Source: Natronorubrum halophilum (lineage in GTDB: Archaea; Halobacteriota; Halobacteria; Halobacteriales; Natrialbaceae). From it: a stretch of 64,000 nt of DNA. The stretch spans positions 1-64,000 of the forward strand of contig NZ_QQTY01000003.1 in assembly GCF_003670115.1 (NCBI RefSeq). Reading direction: 5' to 3'. Every line of letters begins with the position of its first letter. Position 1 is the stretch's first letter. The notes beneath the pieces are model-generated. The model was not told the DNA's origin. It was given only the letters and a program-made list of their open reading frames with translations, and did not search any database. Made by a program: the position numbers and the translations under genes. This document shows positions 52,341 to 61,483 of the stretch, piece by piece.

Positions 52341-52589
52341 ATGGGTCTGGGACGCTGTCAGCCAACCGGTGTACACCGTTCCAGGTTGCTTGATGAGAGC
52401 GTTCTCCGCCAATCAAGCGAAAAATCGCTTGTGTCCCTCGGAGAGAAAAGCCGGTCGCGTGAGGCAGACGGCGAACAACGCGACAGTTTTATTTGGGACG
52501 GTGTCAATCTTCGGCGCGGTCGTCTCGAGGTGTACGGCAAGTCCCGTGAACGCAACTCCGTCGGTCTCACAAACGCACTTCTAATTTAA
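52341..52589 (+). pseudogene. Probable relic of a tyrosine recombinase (integrase)
   Basis: The plus-frame segment DSFIWDGVNLRRGRLEVYGK followed by SRERNSVGLTNAL resembles the (L)xWxDVDLxxGxxxVxGKxxx region between the first catalytic Arg and Lys of haloarchaeal phage-type integrases. Nothing of the C-terminal HxxR...Y part follows, and the preceding sequence is not readable as a domain. It therefore looks like a fragment of a lost integrative element. Confidence 0.4.
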
Positions 52590-53467
52590 TAGCTCCGGAT
52601 GAGATTACAGTTGTACCGGTGTAAATCCCTGCACATCATCCATGATCTATGATAATAATGGAGTTCCGTTTGAGGGTGCAAAGTAGAGATCTCATCTTCC
52701 GATCCGACGTCTACAGTATCACTCCAGCAGGATCATGATCTCGCGTCCGTGCTTGGCTCTGGTAACGAGAAGCACTTCGTCGTGAAGACGGCGACAAGTC
52801 TATTGAGCCGGATTCTTCCGGTGCTGAGCCGGACTATTATTCTGTGAGCGCAGATTAGCGAGCGGGCAATTCGTACCTTTCGCGAGATGGTAGTAATTCG
52901 AAGAGTAGGGCGTAAGTAGAGCGGATATCATCGCAATCGGGTGAAGAGGTGCGTGAACGCGCTCGAAAACGTGAACGTGCGTTTCCCGATTAACATACCA
53001 TGCTCCACAATAGCTAAACTAGCCTATAGAATATCTGCAGTAGCCTCCAGAGGTTTGCCAACCATAACATGACGGAGAATAGCTGCCTGCCGGTGACTCT
53101 GTCAAAGACAGGAGTATCTACTCATACGGACGGCCATGTGAATTTTGATATCAACCACCGTTCGAGGAAAACTGTTGACGAACAATCCTCAAATCCGATT
53201 CAGGTGGACGATTTACAGACAGTCGGATGAGCTGGACTACTATCGACGTTTCAAGCCGTGACGGATGGCCAAATATGAGCGGAGGTCACTATTACCGAAC
53301 TATATCCAGCTATACTCTAAATTAGCCAACTCAAATACTAATACCCGCCACTATTACGCTACTACGTGGTAGCTTCTCACCTTGGCCTACTATGTGTGTG
53401 CAAAAATCCAGCATAGCTGAATATCGATCCCTAAAGAGTGATTTACACATCACCAATTCAGGAATGC
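52590..53467. other. AT-richer non-coding stretch, no gene seen
   Basis: No frame in these 878 bp has a credible start, codon bias or motif. Stop codons are frequent in all frames. It continues the decayed mobile-element zone and ends with the IclR stop. A TGTGTGTG-CAAAAATC string at about 53394 is similar to TGTGTGTGAGAAAATC at 54266, on the other side of the IclR gene. Confidence 0.5.
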
Positions 53468-54238
53468 TCACGTGTAGGTGATATTGAGTTCGATTATGTT
53501 AGCGACGCTCTGAAGCATATCAGGGAGTTCTTCGCGAAAGCGTTCGTTCTGGAACCGGCTGGTCGGTCCTGAGACACTGATCGCACCTTCGACCTCTTCA
53601 GAGTTGTTGATAATAGGGACCGCGACGCAGCGAAGACCTTTAACGCGTGCTTCGTCATCTAACGCGTAACCCGTCTCGCGAACCTGCTCGAGTTCCTCGA
53701 ACAAAGTCTCACGGTCAGTTACCGTGTTCTCTGTCGCTGCCGGCATTCCGTGTTGATCGAGGATCTCGACGACGCGATCTCTTGGGAGGTGTGCCAGTAT
53801 CGCTTTCCCGAGACCAGTGTTGTGTAGGTGTACCTCCTGGCCGATGTACGAGTCCGTCATGACCGCGTCTTCGCCGTGAGCACGGTGCAAATAGAACCCT
53901 TTTCCGTTCTCTTCAACGAGCAGGTTCGCCAGTTCGCTGGATTCGTCGGCTAACGCAGTTACTTCGTCCTTCGCAATAGCATAGAGCCGTTGTCTGTGCT
54001 GTGCGTGGCCGCCCAAATCGAGCAACTTGAGACCGATTCGATAGGAGTTCCCCTCTTTGACGACGTAGCCGTCCTCTTCGAGAGTGCTAAGGTAGTTGTG
54101 GAGGCTGCTCTTCGAGAGTTCGAACTCCTTGGTCAGTTCGGTCACGGTGGATTTGTTCTTGGATTTCAGTGCGTCCAAGATTCGGAAGGTAGTTTGTGCC
54201 GTTTTCACCCGGTTCGGTGATTGGGTATCTTCCATCAT
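53468..54238 (-). CDS. IclR-family transcriptional regulator
   Basis: The 256-residue protein has the winged helix (TTFRILDALKSKNKSTVTELTKEFELSKSSLHNYLSTLEEDGYV) and effector domain (GQEVHLHNTGLGKAILAHLP, CVAVPIINNSEEVEGAISVSGP). A second ATG follows directly (54235). A TATA-like ATTTATGTG is about 27 nt upstream and overlaps a short palindrome (CACAT-AA-ATGTG, 54258-54269), which could be an autoregulatory site. It is divergent from the GH88 gene and is the likely regulator of the saccharide module. Confidence 0.93.
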   Translation of the reverse strand: MMEDTQSPNRVKTAQTTFRILDALKSKNKSTVTELTKEFELSKSSLHNYLSTLEEDGYVVKEGNSYRIGLKLLDLGGHAQHRQRLYAIAKDEVTALADESSELANLLVEENGKGFYLHRAHGEDAVMTDSYIGQEVHLHNTGLGKAILAHLPRDRVVEILDQHGMPAATENTVTDRETLFEELEQVRETGYALDDEARVKGLRCVAVPIINNSEEVEGAISVSGPTSRFQNERFREELPDMLQSVANIIELNITYT

Positions 54239-54446
54239 TGGTGACTACTGTTCGGCGCACATAAATGTGTGTGTGAGAAAATCGAATATAGAATCAGTAT
54301 TTCTGATAGTGGTGCCACCACTGAACCTCGTATCGAAGTCTCCCAGTCAAACGCTCGGAATAGACCGAATATGAGGTCGGTACCAGTCGATAGCGTGTCC
54401 GGAGACCGCGATAAGTTTATTAGATTTCCATCGGAACAGGCTGTAG

Positions 54447-55655
54447 ATGCCACGAAGACCAGCCGCGATACAGGCAAGCATTTCAGATCAAGGGATACCC
54501 GGCGAGTACACGCAGCCTCCGGACGTCGATCGTACGGAGCTCAAGCGCGCACTGTCGACCGCGATCGACCAGATCGACCGCAATCTCGACGAGTATTACG
54601 ACCGCTTTCCCGAGCCATCCAGCGAGAATCTCGTCTATTCACCGACGGATAACACCGATGGATGGACAACGTCGTTTTGGACTGGCCTCTGCTGGCTCGC
54701 CTACGAAGTAACGGGGGACGCGCGGTACCGGAGAGCCGCCGAAACGCAGCTCGAAACCTTCGAACGGCGACTGGAATCGGGCGAAGTCAAAACGCACGAT
54801 CTCGGGTTTCTCTACACGTTGTCCGCGGTCGCCGGCCATCGACTCACGGGAAATGATCGATATCGGTCCGCCGCTATTACCGCAGCGGACTACCTAACCG
54901 ATCGTTTCTGGGAGGCACCCGGTCTCATCCAAGCCTGGGGCGATCACGAAGCGTCGGAAGATTCCTGGGAACGGGGCCGGATGATTGTCGATTCGATGAT
55001 GAACCTTCCCCTACTGTTTTGGGCGAGTGAAGCCACTGGTGACCCAACATACGCCTCGATCGCCGAGACACATGCACGAACGAATGGACAGCACATCATC
55101 CGACCGGACGGATCCACATTTCATACGTTTAAATGTGATGTTGTCACCGGTGCGCCGATCGGGGGAGAAACAGCGCAAGGATACGAAGCGAATTCCTGCT
55201 GGTCACGTGGACAGACATGGGCGATCTACGGGTACGCTCTCGCGGGCGACTATACCGACGAGGACGAGTACGTCGAGATCGCTGCCAAACTAGCGAACTA
55301 CTACCTCTCAAAGCTGGAGAACGACCACGTCCCCCGTTGGGATTTCGATGCACCCCCTGACCAGGACATCCGCGACAGCTCGGCCGCTGCGATCTCCGTT
55401 TGCGGTCTCGATGAACTTGCTCGCCAACTCCCGTTCGCCGACGATCGAACGCGTTGCTACCGGAACGCGGCGCTGAGCACGCTCGAGAGCCTCGCAACAG
55501 ACTACTCAACCAAAGACACAGAATCGACTGGGTTACTCACCGATGGTGCATACGACCCCTCTGACGGCGATTACGACGAGTGTTGTATCTGGGGGGATTA
55601 CTTTTACGTGGAGGGTCTCGTTCGGGCAACTCAACAGTGGCCTCAGTACTGGTGA
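54447..55655 (+). CDS. GH88-family unsaturated glucuronyl hydrolase
   Basis: GH88 enzymes hydrolyse the unsaturated uronic acid at the non-reducing end of oligosaccharides made by polysaccharide lyases. The 402-residue (alpha/alpha)6-barrel protein shows NTDGWTTSFWTGLCWLAYEVTGD, HDLGFLYTLSAVAGHRLTG, the catalytic-type Asp in RMIVDSMMNLPLLFWAS (near 181), HTFKCDVVTG and NSCWSRGQTWAIYGYAL. There is no signal peptide, so it acts on imported oligosaccharides. A TATA-like GTTTATTA (54415) lies about 30 nt upstream. Confidence 0.93.
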   Translation: MPRRPAAIQASISDQGIPGEYTQPPDVDRTELKRALSTAIDQIDRNLDEYYDRFPEPSSENLVYSPTDNTDGWTTSFWTGLCWLAYEVTGDARYRRAAETQLETFERRLESGEVKTHDLGFLYTLSAVAGHRLTGNDRYRSAAITAADYLTDRFWEAPGLIQAWGDHEASEDSWERGRMIVDSMMNLPLLFWASEATGDPTYASIAETHARTNGQHIIRPDGSTFHTFKCDVVTGAPIGGETAQGYEANSCWSRGQTWAIYGYALAGDYTDEDEYVEIAAKLANYYLSKLENDHVPRWDFDAPPDQDIRDSSAAAISVCGLDELARQLPFADDRTRCYRNAALSTLESLATDYSTKDTESTGLLTDGAYDPSDGDYDECCIWGDYFYVEGLVRATQQWPQYW

Positions 55656-55767
55656 GATCGCCTTCGTGTAGGCGACGAGCGGACCTATTTGAACGAATCG
55701 GGCGTTCAGACACCGCGAAAACAACACGGGACGGTACGTTTATAGGATTTATCGATAATAGTGATAC

Positions 55768-57594
55768 GTGAATCCATTGAAAGAGAACCCGCTTCGATCT
55801 CGAAGCGACTTCGAACGGGCAGTAGAACAACTGTACGAACCTCTCGTCCCTCATTTCAGTGACGGAAAAGCGAGGGTCAGGCCGACGGCTACCGGCGCTC
55901 GTTTTCCCCCCGTATCGGCTGAGTTGGAAGGATTCGCCAGGCCGCTGTGGGGAATTGTTCCGCTGAGTGTCCACAGTGATTTCGATCACTGGTCGATTCT
56001 CCGGACCGGATTGGTCAACGGAACGGACCCGACCCACGAAGAGTACTGGGGAACGGCAGATGACTACTCGCAGAAACACGTCGAAATGGCTGCGATCGGA
56101 CTCGGACTCGCACTCACGCCGGAGAACGTGTGGAAGCCGTTATCCCGAAACGAACGGGAACAGTTAGTCACGTGGTTGAACCAGATAAACGAGGCCGAAC
56201 TCTACGACTGCAACTGGCTCTTCTTTCGGGTGATGGTGAACCTAGGGCTTCGCTCGGTCGGTGCACGGCACGACTGGGAGTTCACCCAACGTTCACTCGA
56301 TCGACTCGATTCGTTTTATCTCTCCGACGGGTGGTACACTGACGGGCCGAGAGACGACCAGAGTCCGATCGACTACTACCTCCCGTGGGCGATGCACTTC
56401 TACGGATTGATCTACGCCACATTGGTCGGTGATGAAGACCCGGAGAGAGCGGAAGCGTTCCGTACTCGAGCTGAGAAGTTCGCTACCCACCACATACATT
56501 GGTTCGACGAGAGCGGTCGCGCGATCCCGTTCGGTCGAAGTCTGACTTACCGCTTCGCGCAAGCCTCGTTCTGGGGCGGACTTGCCTTCGCCGGGGTGAA
56601 CCCACTTCCGTGGGGTGTCGTCCGGGGAATCTGGGCGCGTAATATTCGGTGGTGGCTCAGGCAACCGATATTCACTGACGGTGGGCTCCTCTCTGTCGGG
56701 TACCGATACCCGACAATAAAGGTCTCGGAGACGTACAACTCCCCGAACTCCCCGTACTGGGCGATGAAGGCGTTCTTCCCGCTCGCACTCGAACCGAACC
56801 ACCCGTTCTGGGAATCGGCAGAGGAGCCACTCCCGGAACTTCCGGACGAGATCGTTCAAGAGGAGGCTGGAAAGGTCATTCTTCGCGACGACGGCCACCT
56901 GTTCGCTCTTTCGTCGGCTCAGGACAGCGTTCACGGCCGAGAAAAATATACGAAATTCGCCTACTCGACGGAGTTCGGGTTTTCAGTCGCCGGGCGAATG
57001 CCGGGTAAAGGGAACGCAGGTCACGACAGTGCCCTTGCGCTAAGCCTCGATGGGGACTTGTATAAGATCCCGGCTACGGCGACCAGTATGGATTGTGATG
57101 GGACTACGTTACGATCACGATGGAAGCCCTGGGATGGCGTCACTGTCGATACCTGGCTCGCTCCAGCACTCCCCTGGCATGTGCGCGTACACAGATTGCA
57201 GACCGACCGACCGGTCTACAGCGAGGAGGGTGGATTCGCGCTCAACCAGTTGGGTGACGACAACTCGGCGTTCGACCACGACACTCGAGATGCGACCGTC
57301 GTTGCCAGGTACCCCAACGGCCTGAGCGGCATCGTTGATCTGTTCGGGGACCGCACTCCGGTCGTTGTCGATGAAGAACCGAACACGAACCTCAACCATC
57401 CACGAACCGTCGTTCCCACGTTGCGAGGTTCCCACCAGTCTGGAGAGCACTGGCTCGCATCAGGTGTGATGGCGTCTCCCAACAGCGAGAAAGCCTGGAA
57501 CGAGGGATTCGAGACGAGAACCGACGGGGACAGTGTCGAAATCTGGAACTCGGCCGGTAAGATGGTTGTCCAATGCTCGTCGAATCGCCCGTAA
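55768..57594 (+). CDS. DUF2264-family protein, polysaccharide utilisation
   Basis: The 608-residue product starts at a GTG (55768). A TATA-like GTTTATAGG about 30 nt upstream (55738) places the transcript start at this codon and supports it. The N-terminal half is an (alpha/alpha)-barrel-like domain with FARPLWGIVPL, YCNWLFFRVMVNLGL-like and GWYTDGPRDDQSPIDYY motifs known from DUF2264; the C-terminal half is beta-rich. Family members occur in polysaccharide utilisation loci beside GH88/GH105 enzymes and lyases; no activity is firmly established to my knowledge. It follows GH88 by 112 bp. Confidence 0.82.
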   Translation: MNPLKENPLRSRSDFERAVEQLYEPLVPHFSDGKARVRPTATGARFPPVSAELEGFARPLWGIVPLSVHSDFDHWSILRTGLVNGTDPTHEEYWGTADDYSQKHVEMAAIGLGLALTPENVWKPLSRNEREQLVTWLNQINEAELYDCNWLFFRVMVNLGLRSVGARHDWEFTQRSLDRLDSFYLSDGWYTDGPRDDQSPIDYYLPWAMHFYGLIYATLVGDEDPERAEAFRTRAEKFATHHIHWFDESGRAIPFGRSLTYRFAQASFWGGLAFAGVNPLPWGVVRGIWARNIRWWLRQPIFTDGGLLSVGYRYPTIKVSETYNSPNSPYWAMKAFFPLALEPNHPFWESAEEPLPELPDEIVQEEAGKVILRDDGHLFALSSAQDSVHGREKYTKFAYSTEFGFSVAGRMPGKGNAGHDSALALSLDGDLYKIPATATSMDCDGTTLRSRWKPWDGVTVDTWLAPALPWHVRVHRLQTDRPVYSEEGGFALNQLGDDNSAFDHDTRDATVVARYPNGLSGIVDLFGDRTPVVVDEEPNTNLNHPRTVVPTLRGSHQSGEHWLASGVMASPNSEKAWNEGFETRTDGDSVEIWNSAGKMVVQCSSNRP

Positions 57595-57811
57595 GAGACC
57601 CGTAGGGAATCTTCGACGACGCGGCTTTCGGGTGGATCTCTGGCTTTTTCACTCCACGAAGACTACTAAACGCGAGCAGAAAATAGGACCGTCCGTTCTC
57701 CGAAAATGGTTAGCCGACCTGGATTTACTCCTAGCTTTATTATGAACGGTGCAGATAGTACGTATATCGTGATCACAAGGGCATAGCGCATGTCACCTTG
57801 ATGGAGTAACG

Positions 57812-57865
57812 ATGAACTCGAAGCATATGCACTCAGCACATACCAGTGGAGGGAACGTAGAATGA
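57812..57865 (+). CDS. Possible 17-codon leader peptide
   Basis: A short frame (MNSKHMHSAHTSGGNVE) ends in TGA overlapping the next gene's ATG (ATGA). The purine-rich GGAGGG inside it could serve as ribosome site for the downstream gene. It may be a coupled leader, or chance. There is no other support. Confidence 0.25.
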   Translation: MNSKHMHSAHTSGGNVE

Positions 57866-58959
57866 GGTACAAAGCAGGCATCATCGGAACAGGAGGCATC
57901 GCCGGAATGGGAATCCTCGGAATGCACGACGTGGAGGACATCGGGAACAAAAAGATCGACGCGAGCCATGCCGGGGGCTACGACAGTACCGAAGAGATAG
58001 AACTCGTCGCTGTCGCGGACGTCGACGAAGAGAAACTCGCCACGTTCGGGGATGCATGGGATATACCGCCGAGTCAACAGTATGTCGGTCACGACGCGAT
58101 GCTCGCGAACGAGGATCTGGACGTGGTTTCGGTCTGTACGCCTTCTTATCTCCACTACGAACACACGGTCGACGCGGCACTCTCGGCGGCGAATCCAGAG
58201 ATCATCTGGTGTGAGAAACCCATCGCCTCACAGGTGAGCGAAGCAGAGGAGATGGTCGAGGTTTGCGAGCAGACCGACACAGAGCTACTCATCAACCATT
58301 CTTTCCGTTTCACAGACAAGCTCCAGCGGCTGTATGACCTCATCCATGAGGAAAACATCTTAGGCGACGTGAAGTCCGTGAGCACGCAGTACAGGATGGA
58401 GTTGATGCGAAACTCGACTCACGTACTAGATACACTCGTGTACCTCCTCGATGCGCGGGCCGAACAGGTAAATGGCCACATTACCGGCGAGAACGAAGCA
58501 ATCGACTCTCTCGACGCGGCAAAGGAAGTTGTCGATGCCGGTGGTGGAGGACACGTCGTGATGGATGACGGCTCGTTCGTGACCGTCGACTGTACCATTC
58601 CGCGGGAGATGTCCTCAATGACATTTAATTTCATCGGAACTAACGGAAAACTGTACATGAATAACGATGACGGGGTGTGGCAGTACTGGTCGCTCGAGAA
58701 CGGAGAACACGTGGAACAACCGCTGCCCGGCATTGAAGGTTCATGGACGTGGGAGGACGATTACAGGAGATCGTTCGCCAACGCAGCGGCCCACGTGCAG
58801 GACATATTGAACGGTGAGGAGGTGAACTATTCACCGGGAATCAAAGCCGTCCGATCCCTGGAGATCATCGTCGGGTTCTATCTCTCCCACTACACCGACT
58901 CGTCAGTCGACATTCCACTCCCCCAACCCCTTCGCGAGATCCCAATTACGTCTTGGTGA
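57862..58959 (+). CDS. Gfo/Idh/MocA-family oxidoreductase
   Basis: The 365-residue protein has an N-terminal NAD(P) Rossmann fold (AGIIGTGGIAGMGI; VAVADVDEEKLATFG), the family's CTPSYLHYEH and WCEKPIAS motif (Lys near 118) and a C-terminal alpha/beta sheet domain with the loop FRFTDKLQRLY. These enzymes oxidise or isomerise sugars, inositols and glycosides. GGAGGG lies about 8 nt before the ATG. In this module it may act on the released uronate or its reduced product. Confidence 0.9.
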   Translation: MRYKAGIIGTGGIAGMGILGMHDVEDIGNKKIDASHAGGYDSTEEIELVAVADVDEEKLATFGDAWDIPPSQQYVGHDAMLANEDLDVVSVCTPSYLHYEHTVDAALSAANPEIIWCEKPIASQVSEAEEMVEVCEQTDTELLINHSFRFTDKLQRLYDLIHEENILGDVKSVSTQYRMELMRNSTHVLDTLVYLLDARAEQVNGHITGENEAIDSLDAAKEVVDAGGGGHVVMDDGSFVTVDCTIPREMSSMTFNFIGTNGKLYMNNDDGVWQYWSLENGEHVEQPLPGIEGSWTWEDDYRRSFANAAAHVQDILNGEEVNYSPGIKAVRSLEIIVGFYLSHYTDSSVDIPLPQPLREIPITSW

Positions 58960-59104
58960 GGGAAGGTACGGAATAAGCGGCTTGTGAGAGTGCGAGGAAC
59001 GAGAGAACGGTCATGTCGTCGCTGTGTCGCTCCGGGAGGAGGGATTTCGCACCACTCGGCCCGATAGCGAAAAGCAGTGTGAACGGTGTGTACTATGGAT
59101 TCAC

Positions 59105-59911
59105 TTACTCATCTAGCCACGGAGCGCCGTCCCTCTCGATGTACCGCTCAGTTCGTTCGATGTTCTGGATTCGTTCGATGTCCTTGCTATCGAGTTCCAG
59201 ATCGACGGCTTCGAGATTGTCTCTGATATGCGCTTCACTCGTCGCTTTCGGTATGACGCTGACGTTGTCGCGCGCGAGTAACCATGCGAGACTGACCTGG
59301 GGCGGGCTGGCATCGTGTTTGTCTGCGATGGCTACTACCTCGGGGAGGTCGAAGACGTTTCCGCGCGCAAGAGGGGAGTAGGCGACGTGGTTGTACCCCC
59401 GTTCCTGGGCGTGAGCGACGAGGTCGTCCTGTTGAAGTAGGGGATGGGTTTCCACTTGATGAGCGAACAAGGGGGATTCGAGATAATCGATGGCCTCCTC
59501 GAGTAGTTCGGTGCTGAAATTACAGACCCCCACGTGTTTGATCAGTCCCCGGTCGACGAGTTCGTCGAACGCTGGCATCGTCTCCGATGCGTCGTAGTTC
59601 CCGACCGGCCAGTGAACGTACAGTAGGTCCAGATATTCTAATCCGAGCCTGTCGAGGGTCACTTCCAACCCTTCGATGACCTCGTCGTACGCGAGACCGA
59701 ACATCTCGGCGTGTACCTTCGAACCGACGAACACCTCCTCGCGGGGAACGTCCGCCGCAACAACGCCTTCGCCGACTGCTTCTTCGTTGCCGTAGTACTG
59801 TGCGGTGTCGATGTGACGATATCCCTCCTCCAGAGCTGTTCGCACGGTTTCGACGCACGTGTCATAGTCTGTGTTCTGCCAAGTTCCAAGTCCTATTGCA
59901 GGTAAACTCAT
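59105..59911 (-). CDS. Aldo/keto reductase
   Basis: The 268-residue TIM-barrel protein has the complete catalytic set: Asp35 and Tyr40 (HIDTAQYYGNE), Lys65 (VGSKVH) and His100 (LLYVHWP). The NADPH-binding end (SVIPKATSEAHIRDNLEA) is also present. A TATA-like AATTATAAC about 30 nt upstream suggests a leaderless transcript. It faces the Gfo/Idh gene tail to tail and would reduce an aldehyde or ketose, for example a keto-uronate from the GH88 product. Confidence 0.93.
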   Translation of the reverse strand: MSLPAIGLGTWQNTDYDTCVETVRTALEEGYRHIDTAQYYGNEEAVGEGVVAADVPREEVFVGSKVHAEMFGLAYDEVIEGLEVTLDRLGLEYLDLLYVHWPVGNYDASETMPAFDELVDRGLIKHVGVCNFSTELLEEAIDYLESPLFAHQVETHPLLQQDDLVAHAQERGYNHVAYSPLARGNVFDLPEVVAIADKHDASPPQVSLAWLLARDNVSVIPKATSEAHIRDNLEAVDLELDSKDIERIQNIERTERYIERDGAPWLDE

Positions 59912-60175
59912 ACGAGGACCTTCAACCTAACCTAAGTTATAATTTTGGGGATATCGATACCGCGTCTTCCGGATCGCGTCTATCGCTCACGCGACAGAGT
60001 GTGCTGTCGCTCGCCTATCTATTGGTCACGAAGATAACTCTTCGAGAGCCACGCTCGCCGAGATTACACGGGATACCCCAGTAGACAGAGCTGCGTACCC
60101 GGGTAAAATCATGTCCCACGTTGACGTTCACCGTAACGTTTATGATCATCCATCGTTATCGTAGCCGTGTTAGCT

Positions 60176-61483
60176 ATGAAAGGTCAGAACGGCGTCTGTA
60201 GCCGACGTAATATCCTGACGACGCTTGGCGGGCTCGGTGCCGCAAGCATGGCAGGGTGTATTAGTACGGAATCGCCGACGGATTCCCCGAGCAGTTCCGG
60301 AGAGATGGCAGATTCCTTCGCGTTTTGGGAGATGAGCGGTAGCTGGGACCATCACATGACCCAGTACAAGGAGGAAACCGGCGTCTCGATCAATCACACG
60401 AACATGGGCTATGATGAAATCATCGACCGCCTTCAGACGCGACTTCTGGCGGGGACCGACGCGCCCGGCGTCGCCATGATTGAGTATTCGTCACTCAAGC
60501 AGGTTGCTGACACGGGCGGACTTCGAGACCTCACCCCATGGATCCAAGAGGCTGAGATCGAAAAGGAGTTCGCATCCTCGATCTGGGAGAGCGTCAGTAG
60601 CGGCGAAGAGACGTACGAGATACCGTACGATATCAATCCGACGAGTCTGTTCTACCGGAACGACGTCTGGGAGGAACATGGCGTCAGCGACGACATCGAG
60701 ACGTGGGATCAGCTGATCGAGGAGGGAAAGAAGCTCCCGGACGACGTTGCGCTGCTTTCGGTCCCGTCCGCTGCACTGGACCTGTACTGGCGAATGCTTT
60801 ACTGGCAGTTGGGGGGCCAAACGTTCGACGGCGACGGTAATCTCGCGTTCGATAACGAAAAATCCCTCAGAGTTTTCGAGTTGCTAAATCGTCTGGGGGA
60901 AGAAGGACTCACGAGCGACGTTACTAATTGGAGTCAACAGTGGTTTAGCGGATTCAACAGCGGGTCAATTACAGGGTACTGCTCGGGAGCGTGGTTCAAC
61001 TCGACGCTCCAAGAGTCCGTGAGTGACACCTCCGGAAAGTGGAGGGCCATGAAGCTTCCCGCCTTCGAGAAAGGTGGGCCTCGAGCGAGCAACCGCGGCG
61101 GGTCCGGACTTTGTATCCCCGAGCAAGTCGACGACGACGTCGCTCGTCGAACGTTCGATTTTGCTTTGAAGACGAACGCCAATGCGGAGGAAATGGCGTG
61201 GCTCTTCGAGAACGTCGGGAATTTTAGCGCGTACAAACCCGCCTACGAGGAAGACGTGTTCGACCAAGAATTCGAGTTCTTCGGTGGACAGAAGCTCGGT
61301 CAGTTGTGGATCGAACAGATCGAAAATATCCCACCTCACCGCTTCACTGTGGATACCCCGACGGTTATGGACATCATCAATTCGGAACTACGAAAGGTGG
61401 TTTATGGCGACACCAGTCCGAAAGATGGACTCGAGAATGCGGTGAAGGATGCTAAGAAACAGACGAATCGAGGTGTTGCCTGA
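60176..61483 (+). CDS. Sugar-type ABC transporter binding lipoprotein (family 1)
   Basis: The 435-residue product from the ATG at 60176 starts MKGQNGVCSRRNILTTLGGL, a Tat-like motif, and a lipobox MAGC (Cys28). The mature domain has features of family-1 sugar-binding proteins (DSFAFWEMSGSWDHHMTQYKEETG; IPYDINPTSLFYRNDVWEEHG; WRAMKLPAFEKGGPRASNRGG). A GTG three codons earlier is less likely. A TATA-like GTTTATGATC lies about 37 nt before the ATG. It heads the sugar import operon. Confidence 0.92.
   Translation: MKGQNGVCSRRNILTTLGGLGAASMAGCISTESPTDSPSSSGEMADSFAFWEMSGSWDHHMTQYKEETGVSINHTNMGYDEIIDRLQTRLLAGTDAPGVAMIEYSSLKQVADTGGLRDLTPWIQEAEIEKEFASSIWESVSSGEETYEIPYDINPTSLFYRNDVWEEHGVSDDIETWDQLIEEGKKLPDDVALLSVPSAALDLYWRMLYWQLGGQTFDGDGNLAFDNEKSLRVFELLNRLGEEGLTSDVTNWSQQWFSGFNSGSITGYCSGAWFNSTLQESVSDTSGKWRAMKLPAFEKGGPRASNRGGSGLCIPEQVDDDVARRTFDFALKTNANAEEMAWLFENVGNFSAYKPAYEEDVFDQEFEFFGGQKLGQLWIEQIENIPPHRFTVDTPTVMDIINSELRKVVYGDTSPKDGLENAVKDAKKQTNRGVA
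61470..61475 (+). promoter_or_regulatory. Shine-Dalgarno site GAGGTG supporting a TTG start
   Basis: The hexamer lies 8 nt before the TTG at 61484, at the right distance for a ribosome-binding site. It is inside the last codons of the binding-protein gene and marks translation re-initiation inside the operon. Confidence 0.5.
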
